Shown here: positions 1 through 11,123 of the stretch, piece after piece
Position numbering within the stretch: position 1 is the stretch's first letter
How the letters are laid out: every line of letters starts with the position of its first letter
Assembly: GCA_033439795.1 (NCBI GenBank)
Contig: JAUTDP010000001.1
Span: forward strand, 3,720,001 to 3,784,000
Source of the DNA: Sordaria brevicollis
Lineage: Eukaryota; Ascomycota; Sordariomycetes; Sordariales; Sordariaceae
Length of the DNA stretch: 64,000 nt
Direction of reading: 5' to 3'
Notes under the pieces: model-generated
Databases searched by the model: none
Seen by the model: the letters and a program-made list of their open reading frames with translations, nothing else
What the model was told of the DNA's origin: nothing
Made by a program: the position numbers and the translations under genes

Positions 1-121
1 TACCGTTCTGCTGCGGAGACCTAATCTTGGAATCGGCGTCGTCGGCGGGCGCAGAGGAGCCGCGGAAGAGATTGGTGGCCAGACCAAAGATGCTACGTCT
101 CTTGTTCGGTTGCGAATCCAT
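1..121 (-). CDS. N-terminal fragment of an unrecognised protein
   Basis: On the minus strand an ATG at 121 opens a frame of 40 codons that runs off the window. The protein begins MDSQPNKRRSIFGLATN and continues with a Ser/Ala/Asp-rich stretch (LFRGSSAPADDAD). The start is a reasonable choice because the following residues look like ordinary protein and no other frame is open. The NKRR run could be basic targeting sequence, but that is only a suggestion. I do not recognise the family from 40 residues. DNA to the right (from 122) would be its upstream region. Confidence 0.55.
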   Translation of the reverse strand, partial: MDSQPNKRRSIFGLATNLFRGSSAPADDADSKIRSPQQNG

Positions 122-2253
122 TGCGACTGGGACTGGGCGATTCGCCAACCGGTTGAGCGATGAACAAGGGCAGAGATGGGGGGTTTGAGGAAGAGGCCGG
201 AGGCCGAGGCGGGCAAGTGGGTGGCGTGGCGGTGTTGATTATTCTAGAGCCGAGTCACAAAGACGGAGTTTATGAATGGACTCGCTGGTCGCTGCCGTGC
301 ATAAACAAGAACCCCGCGATGGATGTCGGCGCGTTTGTGGGCGCGTCGCAGCGGGCGAGGAAGCGAGGTGGACGGGATGCGGCTCGACGGTGGTGGTTGA
401 GGGTTTTGTGTGGGAACCTGGAAAGGCGTGTGGGAAATTTTTGGGGGTTGCGCGACAAGGCGGTCGGTTGTCTATTCTCAGCAACGGTGCGGTGGCAGCG
501 GGCGTGGCAGCGGTGGGAGCTCTACCTAGCTTCGGCTTGCCTTCAAACGGGAACCCTCAAGGGTAGAGACACGTCGACTGTGAATGACGGGTGAAGGCCG
601 TGACCGACACGCCGATGCCTGTACTTTTTACAACAAATGCGACAGGGCTCGCGCGACCGTCAGAGGTGAAGTGCCGTGTGGTGGAAGCTCGTCACAGCAG
701 TGAAGGGACGAGGGCCGGAGGGCGGAGGGCGGGCAGTAAAAAGACCGACTTTTGGGGCCTGTCAACAAAGAGCAAAGTGGACGGCAATGATTGATATAAG
801 TGGATGAATGCTTCAACACGGAAAATGGGATAAAAGTCGATGATGGTTGGGCGTGTTTGTCCACAGGAACGTGAATGGGAGATGGACAACCCTGGTTCAG
901 TCCTGGCGGTTCAACAAGCACTTGTTGTTTGACGGTGGCCGTGGAGAAAAAAAAAAAAAACTGCACGGCAGTGTGTATACCTAGACAGCGGAGAGGCTGT
1001 ACATGCGTAGGTCACGTCGGTATGGGTGCCAGCGACAAAGGGCCAAGGGCGACCACCAGCAGAATGGCCCATTTCATGGGTCGGTGGTCAGTGCCCTGGC
1101 AACTGGGACCACTGCACGAAGAAAGCGTCAGACTGGCGGGGAGACTGGCCCCCCGTCCATCTGGACTAGAGGTAGGTTTGGGGGGCGGGAACAGGAAACC
1201 AGCTATATCTTGGTGCACGGGCCACCACTCCAAAAGACCACACGCAAAAAGGGATCGATGACTGCAGCGTGCGCCAATGGACGTGCAATCCATCGCGATC
1301 TCTCTTGGCTGAGCACGGACCCGACTGTGGTTTCCTGGAACTGGAACGGGCCACTTTCGAGTCGCGACAGCATTGATCTGACACTCTGACTGGATCGCGA
1401 TGCCTGCTGAACCAATCATCAAGCCATCGGCCACCCATCGTGAGCCTCTCTCTCTGTCTTTTCTGTCGCACCGCATCTTTGGGGACCGCCCCTTTGCTTT
1501 GGAGAAGTGGAAGTCGAAAGAAGTCAATGGTTCCAACTTGTGTCGCCAGTAGCAAGCCAGTCGCAACCAACGTGAACTTTAAGCCATTGCGCGCACAAAT
1601 CCCGTCGCATCTATCCCTTCCCTACCACCAACAGTGCACAGTTTGGTTTGGAGGGCACCATGAACACCTCTACAAGCCTTGTCACGTAAGAAGGGCTCAC
1701 CAAGGCGACACAAGTGTCACGCGCCACATTTGCAGGTTGTTGGACACGCTGCTGACAGCCCGCTCTCTCACAATACCGGTACGAACTTGATTCGGCTAAC
1801 TACAGTTTACCCATCCTTGCCCAGTTGCAAGTTCATGGATAGCATGTGGTTTGACGATGATGGGCGAGCGCTGTCACATGTCAATGACAGCATTGGGCGA
1901 AGCGCAAGTGCAACTACAAGACAGTGTGGGACTTGCGATGGAAGTCGCGATTCTGGAAAAAGGCGAGTTGAGATGAAAACAGACAGTTTCAACGCAATTG
2001 AATTCTGTAGAGCCGCTGGCTATGTATATCCAAATGGCTTCTCATCCAGACGGGTATTTGTACATCAAGACCGAAACACAGCAACACCTATCACCATTAG
2101 CAAATCCCACCCAGTCAGTACACGTTACACATCGCCCATCACGAGCCACAACCTCATGCTTGTCTTCTTTGAAGAACGAAAAATATCATGGTATCATTTC
2201 TGTCTTTGTAATCTTTTTTTTTTTCGAGTCGCTTGGAGGTACAATAAAGCCGC
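122..2253. other. Intergenic, no supported gene
   Basis: About 2.1 kb between the fragment at the left edge and the SCP2 gene. Several open frames of 60 to 190 codons exist on both strands, but they overlap each other and are rich in Arg, Ser, Pro and Cys, as expected of chance frames in GC-rich fungal DNA. There is an A14 run at 947-960. I see no RNA gene or repeat. Confidence 0.5.
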
Positions 2254-2796
2254 TTAGAGCTTGGCCTTGGTCTGGGCCTTCTTGAGGATGGGGTCGAGCT
2301 TGGTAGCCTTCATGACATCGCCCTTGATCTTGAGCTTGCCGGACATAAAGAGGCGCTGAGCGTTGGCCTTGCCGGCGACGAGCTGGCCGAAGTCGGCGTC
2401 GGAGAGGGTGAGAGTGACTGTTTGAAAGATTGTTGTTAGTTTTACATAGACAGGGGTGAACGGCAAGATGGATGAGCAACTGGAAAACTAACCGGTGGGC
2501 TTCTCGCCAAGACCCTTGCCAACCTCGCCCTTATTCTTGAGGTCAATGTGCCACTGGTCGGTCTCGCCGGCGGCGTTCTTGAGGACGAAAGCGAAGACAG
2601 CGTTGCCCTGCTTGATGGCGTCCTTGCGGTCGGCGTCGCTGCCGGTAAGGGCGCTGTTGATGGCGTCGAAAGCGGCGGAGGAAGGGAACTTGTCTGTTTG
2701 TTACATGAACCGATCAGCAACGGCTTTGGGAACACTCGAAGGAATTGCGCCTGGCGTTCAAAATATTGGACAAGACTTACCGTTCTTGAGAGACAT
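2254..2796 (-). CDS. SCP2-domain peroxisomal lipid-binding protein (Pox18-like)
   Basis: A 126-residue protein in three exons: 2781-2796, 2493-2693 and 2254-2417, on the minus strand. Exon 1 has only 16 nt (MSLKN plus one base) and is followed by a GTAAGT donor. Introns are 87 and 75 nt. Nearly the whole protein is a sterol-carrier-protein-2 fold: an N-terminal helix (FPSSAAFDAINSAL), the strand pair around VFAFVLKN and QWHIDLKN, and the terminal part VTLTLSDADFGQLVAGK to MKATKLDPILKKA. It ends in Ala-Lys-Leu, a type 1 peroxisome targeting signal. The family binds fatty acids, acyl-CoA or sterols non-specifically, and fungal members (Pox18) are peroxisomal and induced by fatty acids. The function is therefore probably a peroxisomal lipid carrier that supports beta-oxidation. 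The ligand cannot be read from the sequence. Confidence 0.93.
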
Positions 2797-4121
2797 CTTG
2801 AAGATAGTTGGGGGTTGGTCAGATTAAAGAGATGTAAAGGCAAAAGTGAGCGACAAAGATGGACTGGGTATATGGAACGTTGTTGTTGGTACGGATGAAA
2901 CGGGATGACAGCAAAGGGGAAGATGGGGAGGCCGACACTTTATAAACCACGAGGGACACGAGAGATGACAAGGGTTCCCCACGGGACAGACGTCGAGAGA
3001 ATGTCGAGCTCTCACAGGCAGGGCTTACGGGACAAACTACGGGATTACCACAACGGTACGAACGGATTCAACTACTCGATTCAGCAAGCGGCTGCGCAAA
3101 TCATCTGGGGAATTTGGATCAGGCGTGAGTTTCGCAAATCATTTGGCTTCTTTGGCGTCAACCTTCCACGGCTTCTTTGCTGGATTGCGATGACGCTTGT
3201 CCTGTGACGGAAGACAATGCGCCGAGGTACATTTCACATGCGCCCAAGAAGCTCGGTCGACGCCCCTCGCCGACTGGACAGCTTGGTCGACAGCGGATGC
3301 CAGCCGGGAACTGCTCCAACGTCTCATGTGCTACCCCACTTTACATATTTCGTCGCATCTCATTGTTATCTTGGGCATCCTGAACTTTATCAACCTAAAA
3401 CCAACGAACGTCAACGTCACATACTGACAAGAAGATTTCACATCCACGTCAAGCCGTGTCCTCTATATGCCAGGGCGGGCTGTTCCCTACTTACATGTGT
3501 ATATGCTGACCTCAATGTCAGTTCTTCCAGGGCGTAGGCTCTAACGCGAGTGTTCCTGCAACTACATGTTTGAGGAACCTCAAAATCGGATTATTCGGTA
3601 ATGATTGTCTCAGCTATTTCCAACCAACAAGAGCAGACTGAACCATCCAGCCGGCGACCTCTTGGATGAAGGTTCTACACCACGGTTTTCTGCACTATAG
3701 TTTTGATCTCACCTCGACTGCCAGATGCCCGTCGCTGGTTCCTCGATTCCATCGCCTTGCCAGCGCCGGCTCTCGGTTTGATGAAAACCAATATAGAAGC
3801 CGGATGCACAATTGAGGTTTTACTGGTAAAGGGAAACGAGGTTTCAGTAGCCAATCTGACGAGATCGTTCCGAGAGAAAAAGACCGCGAGCGGCTACAAT
3901 ACTCGGTAGTTCCGACAACGCGTTTTCCGAAGTGCGGTCTGCAACGGAAAGCACATCTCCGATTCAAAACATGAAACCGGTGATCTAGACGGCTCCTCTC
4001 ACTGCCTTCATTGAAAACACCTTGCTATCCTCCTCTTGCTAAAGAAAAAGAGAAGAGAATGAGGAATGGTAAACACCACAAAAAGCAAACTGAAAAAAAG
4101 AAGTTTTCGGTGATCATCGTG
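2797..4121. other. Intergenic, no supported gene
   Basis: About 1.3 kb upstream of the SCP2 gene and downstream of the first tRNA-Ser. Only short, mutually overlapping open frames are present. The SCP2 promoter should lie in 2797-3200, but I found no specific element. An A7 run at 4094-4100 is the T-run terminator of the minus-strand tRNA. Confidence 0.4.
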
Positions 4122-4203
4122 CGACGTGGGCCTGATTCGAACAGACGCTCCCGAAGGAACAAGATTTCTAGTCTTGCGCATTAGACCACTCTGCCACCAC
4201 GCC
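4122..4203 (-). tRNA. tRNA-Ser (anticodon AGA), copy 1
   Basis: An 82-nt minus-strand gene without an intron. The acceptor stem GGCGTGG pairs with CCACGTC (one G-T pair) and is followed by discriminator G. The anticodon stem CAAGA/TCTTG encloses the loop CTAGAAA, so the anticodon is AGA (Ser, codon TCT). The long variable arm (TTCCTTCGGGAGC region) is typical of class II tRNA-Ser. The B box reads GTTCGAATC. A run of T follows within about 30 nt, as expected for RNA polymerase III termination. It is identical to the plus-strand copy at 5012-5093. Confidence 0.96.
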
Positions 4204-5011
4204 GAGTAATTATAGTTGAATCTTCGCTTCGGAACTGGCCTCTATCAGAGCAAAGGCGCGTTTTAGCAAGTATAATACGCTGCTATAACAATTCGAGTCT
4301 GCGCGGGCCCAATCTATGCAATATTCCTATGGCGGGTAGCGAAAAAAAATGAAGGTATCGATAGTTTTAAGAGAATTGCGGTAGAAGTTAAGCGCTATAA
4401 GTTCGAGATTTGAATGCGTGGTTTGGACTAACGCATCGCAAGCCGTTTAATGTATGCATTGGGAGGAGTCGCGCGAATGACGGGGGACAAGATTGAAGCA
4501 ACAGGTGATCATGGACGTCGTTTGTCGCAACTTCAACGGATGAGATGATATGAAAGGAAAGCTCGAGTTGTGGTCACTCGGCGACCTATTGAAGCCGCAC
4601 CAGGAGGAGAAATGGCAAGAACAGTTGGAAGAGAGAGAAAGAGCGTGCAAGAGTGAAAGGGATGTGGTGAAAAAGGCGGTGCGCTGATGTTCGGTTGATC
4701 GGCAGACGCCATCCGGTGCCTGCGTGGTTGCATCATCGGCCATGCATTGACAGATGCCAGGCGTTTCGCATCTCGAAAATTATTCCTTTCCTTCTTTATT
4801 CCAAATTCTCTTCGCTTTGCAAAAGACACTCAGCGATACTACAAGAATGGAAACATACTTTTCAATTCTCGTGGACTTCAACGAGAATAGCATCATATGG
4901 CCTTACTTAGTACACTAGAGTAACCGCATAACTATTACTAGCGACCTAGCGCGGTCTCGCATTTCCATATAGACCCTGCAGCCTAGCCAAACCTCCATCA
5001 AATAATCACTC
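4204..5011. other. Spacer between the inverted tRNA-Ser pair
   Basis: Eight hundred bases between the 5' ends of the two divergently transcribed tRNA-Ser copies, so it holds both upstream regions. The composition is ordinary, with CpA and TpG present. Immediately upstream of each tRNA lies a similar short AT-rich element (attactc and atcactc). No gene or repeat was recognised in it. Confidence 0.4.
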
Positions 5012-5093
5012 GGCGTGGTGGCAGAGTGGTCTAATGCGCAAGACTAGAAATCTTGTTCCTTCGGGAGCGTCTGTTCGAATCAGGCCCACGTCG
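5012..5093 (+). tRNA. tRNA-Ser (anticodon AGA), copy 2
   Basis: This plus-strand copy matches the minus-strand tRNA at 4122-4203 over all 82 nt that I compared, and the identity extends a few bases past the 3' end (cac after the discriminator). It has the same acceptor stem, AGA anticodon, long variable arm and B box. A T7 run at 5112-5118 and a T5 run at about 5124 are the likely terminators. The two copies point away from each other. Confidence 0.96.
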
Positions 5094-8000
5094 CACGATT
5101 GACCATCAATGATTTTTTTCTATCTTTTTGCCCCGTTCATTTCATCGACAATCCTGCAATTCACAATATTTCATCCTCGGTCTCCTTTTTTTCATGCGCA
5201 ACGTTTCGGTTTTGAGGATTTCCCCGTTGCCGGTATCAAGTCTCGTTTTGTTCGCCGGCTTTCTTATGCTTTGATCACCTGCTGTACACACACTACCTCA
5301 ATGCAGAAGATCAACCTCCTCTGCGTATTGATACTTCGTTAGAAATCTAGTATTATCGTGCGTGAATCCAAGGGAGACCCTCGTGATATTTTTGATAATC
5401 TATCATCAAGTCAATTCTTTACATCATAATCAAGCTATACTGGCTTACAAATGTTGCAGTTCAAGCACTCCACAAGACATCTTAGATATCTAGTCAGAGT
5501 CTCTATTGTCTCGCCCTCTTTCAGACACTGCCCGATTTCGAACCAACTCGGATTAAAATCGTGAAATCAAGCCTCTGGCAACTGCAATTTGCCATGAGCC
5601 AGCGAGCTGGAAGAGTGAAAAGGGACCGATTTAAGAGCAGTCGCCTTCACCATGGTGATACCCCCACACTCCATCATTCACGAGGCTACATACACAACAC
5701 ATTACCGTTGCCGTCATCGTTACCCTCACTTTCACTCTTTTCGTAACGGTCCGGTTTTTCATATAGCCAGAATTCGTCCTCCCTTTAAAGGCACATATGG
5801 AAAACATATATATGTCTACACATCTGGATGCATGCAGGAACATCTGGCTTTTATTACTACTTGCATGCAGCCTGCGTACTCATGGTAGATGCAACTGATT
5901 CTACCCATCACCGACGCACACATCCGTTTCAGAAACTACAGAACGCTGTAAGTAACGTTCGACCAAAACGGAAGCTGGGTCTGTAACCACACTACATCCG
6001 AGGAATCAGTGTGTGAGTGTCTTTTTTGTGTGTGTTACCCTGCAGGCCAGCAGTGCCCGCTACTAAAACTCCTGAAAGTTTGGTACCGCGATAAGCGCGA
6101 GCGTATGACGAGAAGTACGTAAGAAACTCCGTAGGCAAAGTAAGAAAGTCAGACGCTTGCGCGCTTGCATTTCTTTGTGTGTAACCTGTCGAGGGCTCTT
6201 ACGAGCTCAAGATCCGGATAGTCTGGAAGGCTTGGCCGCTGCCAGGCACGAAGGGATTGAAGTGGACATTACTGGAAGAAAGTTCTATAGCACAGGAATA
6301 GTATTAATGTTGTGCACCAAGACAAGGTAAGTTCATATTTTCATGCACGTAAGTTCGTGTTTCACCTTTCAGCTGCTGAAGTTAGCAGCTTTGCAGCTTT
6401 CGAACTGCACATCGGTTAAGTGCAGGCAGCAGAACAAAGATATAACTACGAGTAGAAAGTGTCTTCTTGAAGATATTAATCTTGAATACAACTTGATACT
6501 AGAACGCAGAGAGATTCTTGTATTAAAATCACGTAAAGGAAGACGACGAAATAAGAGCCATCGTAACCAAAACCCCCAACTATTAGGCTGCTAAATTCCT
6601 TGAAGTTTCTATGTCTGAAGTTTAAACAAGCAGCTTTGCCGAGGCCGAGCTGAGTGAAGCTGAACCGTAGCCCCCCCCCCCCCCCCCCCCCCCCCCCAAA
6701 TTAGGTAGACGGAAAACAAGGGTAAGGCGAGCGAGCTTTTCGAATTTGAGCCGCATGCTGTACAGTGAAAAAACTTGCAGGCCATCTGCATTCTAGGAAC
6801 TCGGTAAAAGAGCCAGGATGTCCATGGTTTCACTTACACAAAGTAACGGTCCGTCACTCTCGCGTATTACAATTGGGGACGGTAAGGTTGACTTTGAGCA
6901 AGTGTCTTAACCGTCAGGCGCCGCCATGTAGCAGCCGCATGTCGAATACGTGTAAGAACCCTAGACGGGATGGAAAGTTGGTGGTACCGTTAAGTGATCT
7001 ACCCTGGGACTTAACAAGAGGCAGTGAGACATCCCTCGCTTTTCTTGACAGTGGGCGCGTCTGCAAGAGGTTGAAGCTGCCGTAGAGCACAATCGCGGCC
7101 CCGGAGAACGGAAGAACATCCGGATGATACACTGTGATTCCAGATGTAGTTGCGAAATGTTGAAAGAATGTGATAGAGGGGAGAGGCAACAGAGAGTGAG
7201 TAAGAGATAACGTTACTCGATCACGCACGTTATTTCGTTCCTTACTACGGATATCTTCCCGATAGATAGTGCACCTGACAACGAATGTTATTTGTAGTGA
7301 CAAGATGTCGGGCGTCCCGAGAAGTTTGACAGAGACGGAGAGACGGGACCTTCCTGACGGCATAGCTGGACGGGATGATAGCACGTTGCGCGCCTCCCTT
7401 GACCTTACCGGAAAGGTAGGCATGTCATACCAAAAATAAGACAACCTGGGGCACAGATCATGAGGATACGTCTGGGGCAGATGCACGACATGGTACAACA
7501 TGTTAGCCACACCCAGGAGACGGAAGTATGCAGTTTAAACGCAGCCGCGCTCACTGCACAGACAAGATCTGCTGCAGCCATGTGGGCGATGCTTTTCAAA
7601 CACCGGTGTGTGAATGTGGGGGTCTTTGTACTTCTATAAGTCTGGTGTTTTGCCGCAATGAGTGAGCTAGTACATCCCGGTTAGCAAAGTCGGATGAACT
7701 TAGAACCTTCTTTTTCCACGATTATTTGTACGACAACCGATCAGTCCTCGGTCCTCGGCTCGGATGATATAGTCTAAATAGTATCGTAAGGCTTGCGGTT
7801 GGTGACCTCTTATCCTGTGTAGCTTTGAACTGAAAACGGAGGATGGGTTGGTTGAAGAACGTCGTGCAGAAGGGTATACACCCTACCTGCCTCTTGCAGT
7901 ACTATAGTACATCAGCCTGAGGTTGATATATCCGGTAAGGTACGGAATATTAAGTACTAAGTAGTGAGGATGATATAGTATAAAATGGCAGCCTTCATTG

Positions 8001-10874
8001 AGGTTGCTAGGTAATTAATCTGCCATGTCCGGTGTGAGATACAGTGACTCGAGCTCGGCAGATACACAAGACGAAAGTAAGTAGGCTCCGGAAAGCCTCC
8101 GTATACGGGCGGATGCTTCGGGGGCCGTAAACAGCCTCGAGAGGTGACCGAGTAGAAAGTTTTGGCGAAAGCTTCTCAAATGAGTATGCTCATGTTGATC
8201 GCAAAAACCCGCTCAAGATATATCGTTGCCTGCTGGTGAAATGGCTACTACTACTTGAGCAATGTGGTAAAGTTGGCGACTTTATTAATCGATATACCCG
8301 GTGAGGCTGGAGTCGAAACTGAGGCTCAAAGTGGAAATTAATCAGGACGAGGTCGTGGCGGAGGAAAAAAGACCTGATACTCTGCAAGAGCCACATCGAG
8401 GAAGCCAGCGTTTGTCATCCCTAATGACATTAGTAAACCCGACGCGGTGGTAGCGGGCAGCCATGGTACCTTCCAGATAGATGGGATGAGATCTGAAGGA
8501 TGGATGAAAGGGATGCCCGCCGCGCATGGAGACCATGTGGCTGCCACGCAAATCAAGAATGATGATGACAAAATGGCATGTTTGGGATGGTGTTGTTGTG
8601 TAGTATTGAAAGTTGAAGTATGGAACTTCGAGATTTGGTGATGGTGGTCAGGAATATCGATGTCGAACATGTCAACGTGAGAATGGAAAGCAAGAAGGTG
8701 TGGTGTTCATCGGATGTCCTGCCCGCACGCAGCATCACATCATCCCATTTCGGGGTCCCTGGATTTCCAGAAAAAGCGAAGGAAGCGCCCGCTCTGGTCC
8801 AATCAAAATGCAAATTTCACTAGAGGCGTATTTGTGGGCCCCACCACTGCTCACCACGACCCACCAGAACGGGTCCTCCCACTTTCCCAAAACGCAACCC
8901 ATGAAGAAACGGAACTCAGGTCTCCTCGGCACTCAGCCGCAAAAGCCCCACTAAACGGGAAGCTTAACTTGGTGAACTTGGTAAACTTTGCTTCTCGGTA
9001 GCTTTTGGCCTTGATCAGGCGCCAGTATAAGCCACATGCCTCGTACCTTTGTTAGCAATGAAACAGTGTTTTGGTACCTATTTTTACCAAGTGCCGTCCG
9101 ATTACCAAAACCACCAACATCCGCCAACAACCAGGCAACATCATTTTGGACAGAAAACTATTTAGTCCAACCGAGACACTAGACTCGACGATCCGAATAC
9201 CGAATGATGGCTCCGTATTATGTGTGACATCGTAGAACTTGACATTTAAGCGCCTAAGCGCGCAAGGCAATTTTTGTTGTTGGTTTATCTTGGTTTGGAC
9301 TGAAGTTCCAACAGGCTTTCTTCGGTTACCATAGTGAAGAATGCTGGATAGGTCGTCAGGATAGTGGAACATTCTACGTAGACTAATCAAGGCGCATTTT
9401 TAGTTCAAATGACAAGTTCTTTGAGGCTCAAAAAGGACCACAAGCCACGCTACGGAAAATCTCAAAAGGTGCAAGTGCTCGACAGGGGAATAGGATAGGG
9501 AGACCGGAGAAGCAGCCAGGCGAAGGTGCAGGGGTCCGAAGGTTCACGGCACGGTAACAAGAGGGAGTAAACATCAACCAAGCCTGTGAGTACCGCATCG
9601 GGACACAACTTTCGACGGTCACTATTTTGATATTTCTAACCACACATGCAGGATCATGATGAAAATCTTCCGAGTTGCTTGGAGGGATATGTTCGAATGC
9701 CAATGCATTATATTGCTATGAACAGGTGGTGGCACCTAGTTGTATGTCTAACCTCTGTGAATGCTGTGGTTATGCTTATTGTAAAATAACACCGAAAAAG
9801 CTTCCCGTAGGATCCTGCTAGGGGCATATCGAGCCCAGTACCAGACTAGCTCGAGATGACATCGTGACCGGAGAAAGGGAATCCATCAACAGGCCCATTC
9901 ATTTTGAGAAACATGGCCATGAGTGAAGCACTCAGTGCTGTCCCATTAACCAAATGCCTGCTTTTCACCGATCCAATGCTTTTTTGTTCCATCACTATTT
10001 CCAGCGCAGAGATGAGAAGAGAAATATCGAAATGGAGACAGTACAGTAGTAGCACAATGATTGGAAAACAAGACGAAGAGAAATTGTAATTGAAAACACG
10101 ATAGAAACATTGAACAAAGCAAAACATAAGATACAGAAATGGAACCGGAAATTGCAAACCTGAACCCCTTTTCCGTCAACAAGCCAAAATGTTGACAGCC
10201 AAAAAAAAAACGCCTGGTATCGTACCCCGTATGCATCTTCTCCATGCAACCCAAGTCTTTGGGGTATCGAAAGTTGTAAAACAGGAAGTGTAAACAAGGA
10301 AAAAAAAAGAGAAGAACCGGAGACCAAAGTAAACCGTCCCGTCGTCGAGTTGCGGTTGTCGTTGTCATATGTGTTGTACAGTTGATCGTGCTCGCCTGCA
10401 ATAAAGAAGCCATCCTCCGCGCTATGCCTTCCAATGTCCAGTAGTAATATTGATTCGAGTGACGGATTGGAAAGAGAATCTTCGAAATGATTCCCACTTC
10501 GAGTGAGCGCTGTCGTGTCGTGATAGGTAATATCAACAACCTCGTCCCGTCCCTCTGTAGCAGGGGTTCACTGGCTCAGTGAGCCATGAGCCTAACTTTT
10601 CCGTCTCTGACAATGGGCTTGCTGGGTTCTATAGGAACCAGTTGCATCCCTCAGGGGAAGAAAACGGGGCGGCCAATCTGCTTGACAAGCAAGGAATCAC
10701 CTAGTGTCACATCCGACTGCGATGAACCCGGAACGAAAGAGTGAGCTGGGATGGCAAGCCGTTTAATCCACCTTTAAATGAAAAGATGTACGAGACCCAT
10801 TCCGCGACTTCGAAGTGCTTGAGCACGGATAGATGCCGTGGACAGCTGCAGCCCAGTGCCAGAGACACAATTCT
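5094..10874. other. Gene-poor intergenic region
   Basis: About 5.8 kb in which I cannot support any gene. The longest frames (for example minus 6914-7510 and minus 9946-10539) lack recognisable motifs and look like chance openings. The base composition is mixed and not RIP-like. The one striking object is the 27-base C tract at 6671-6697. Genes with very short exons, or non-coding transcripts, could be missed here. Confidence 0.4.
6671..6697. repeat. Homopolymer tract of 27 C (G27 on the minus strand)
   Basis: An uninterrupted run of C lies directly after gaaccgtag and before aaattagg. Such a long C/G homopolymer is rare and can fold into an i-motif or G-quadruplex. The exact count may be affected by sequencing slippage. 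Confidence 0.9.
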
Positions 10875-11123
10875 TCATCGGTAATGGCCACGGGAGGAGG
10901 TCCTCGGCGAATGGCTTGACGAGTAGCCAGAGTCGGAGTAGTGCGATGATGAGCCGTAAGAATATCCGCTGCGGCTTGAGTGAATGCCGCAAGAGTGTCC
11001 CACCAGAACCTCCTTCTTATGAGGACGGTGGCCCGGCTGCCCATACGCTGCGCACCGATCGACCGCGTGCTGGTAGTAGAGGCACTTGCAGACCGAGTAG
11101 AGTTCAACCACCTGATAGCACAT
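10875..11123 (-). CDS. Small Cys/His-patterned fungal protein, unknown function
   Basis: An 82-residue frame on the minus strand with ATG at 11123 and stop at 10875. The first 45 residues carry a dense pattern: Cys2, Cys12, Cys14, Cys24, Cys45 with His19 and His32, in the context CxCLYYQHAVDRCAAYG, then GH, then VLVGHSC. The spacing suggests a small metal-binding or disulfide-bonded fold. I recall a similar pattern (CxC, HAVD, C, YG, GH, VLVG, C) in hypothetical proteins of many filamentous ascomycetes, but I cannot confirm that here. Residues 46-82 are a Ser/Tyr/Gly/His-rich low-complexity tail. There is no signal peptide or membrane segment. It stands alone in a gene-poor stretch. The role is unknown. 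Another minus-strand frame overlaps it (10763-11107) but shows no pattern of this kind. Confidence 0.68.
   Translation of the reverse strand: MCYQVVELYSVCKCLYYQHAVDRCAAYGQPGHRPHKKEVLVGHSCGIHSSRSGYSYGSSSHYSDSGYSSSHSPRTSSRGHYR

Noticed and set aside
160..594. 144-codon plus-strand open frame near the left edge
   Set aside because: Rich in Gly/Arg/Trp, overlaps frames on the other strand, no motif; lies in the upstream region of the gene at 1-121.
1012..1566. 184-codon minus-strand open frame
   Set aside because: Arg/Ser/Pro/Cys-rich composition without any domain; other frames are open over the same DNA.
6914..7510. 198-codon minus-strand open frame
   Set aside because: No recognisable motif or protein-like pattern and no supporting splice or start context.
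9946..10539. 197-codon minus-strand open frame
   Set aside because: Phe/Cys/Leu-rich run typical of a chance frame over T-rich DNA; no family recognised.
10763..11107. 114-codon minus-strand frame overlapping the small Cys/His protein
   Set aside because: Out-of-frame shadow; the frame at 10875-11123 carries the patterned Cys/His residues.
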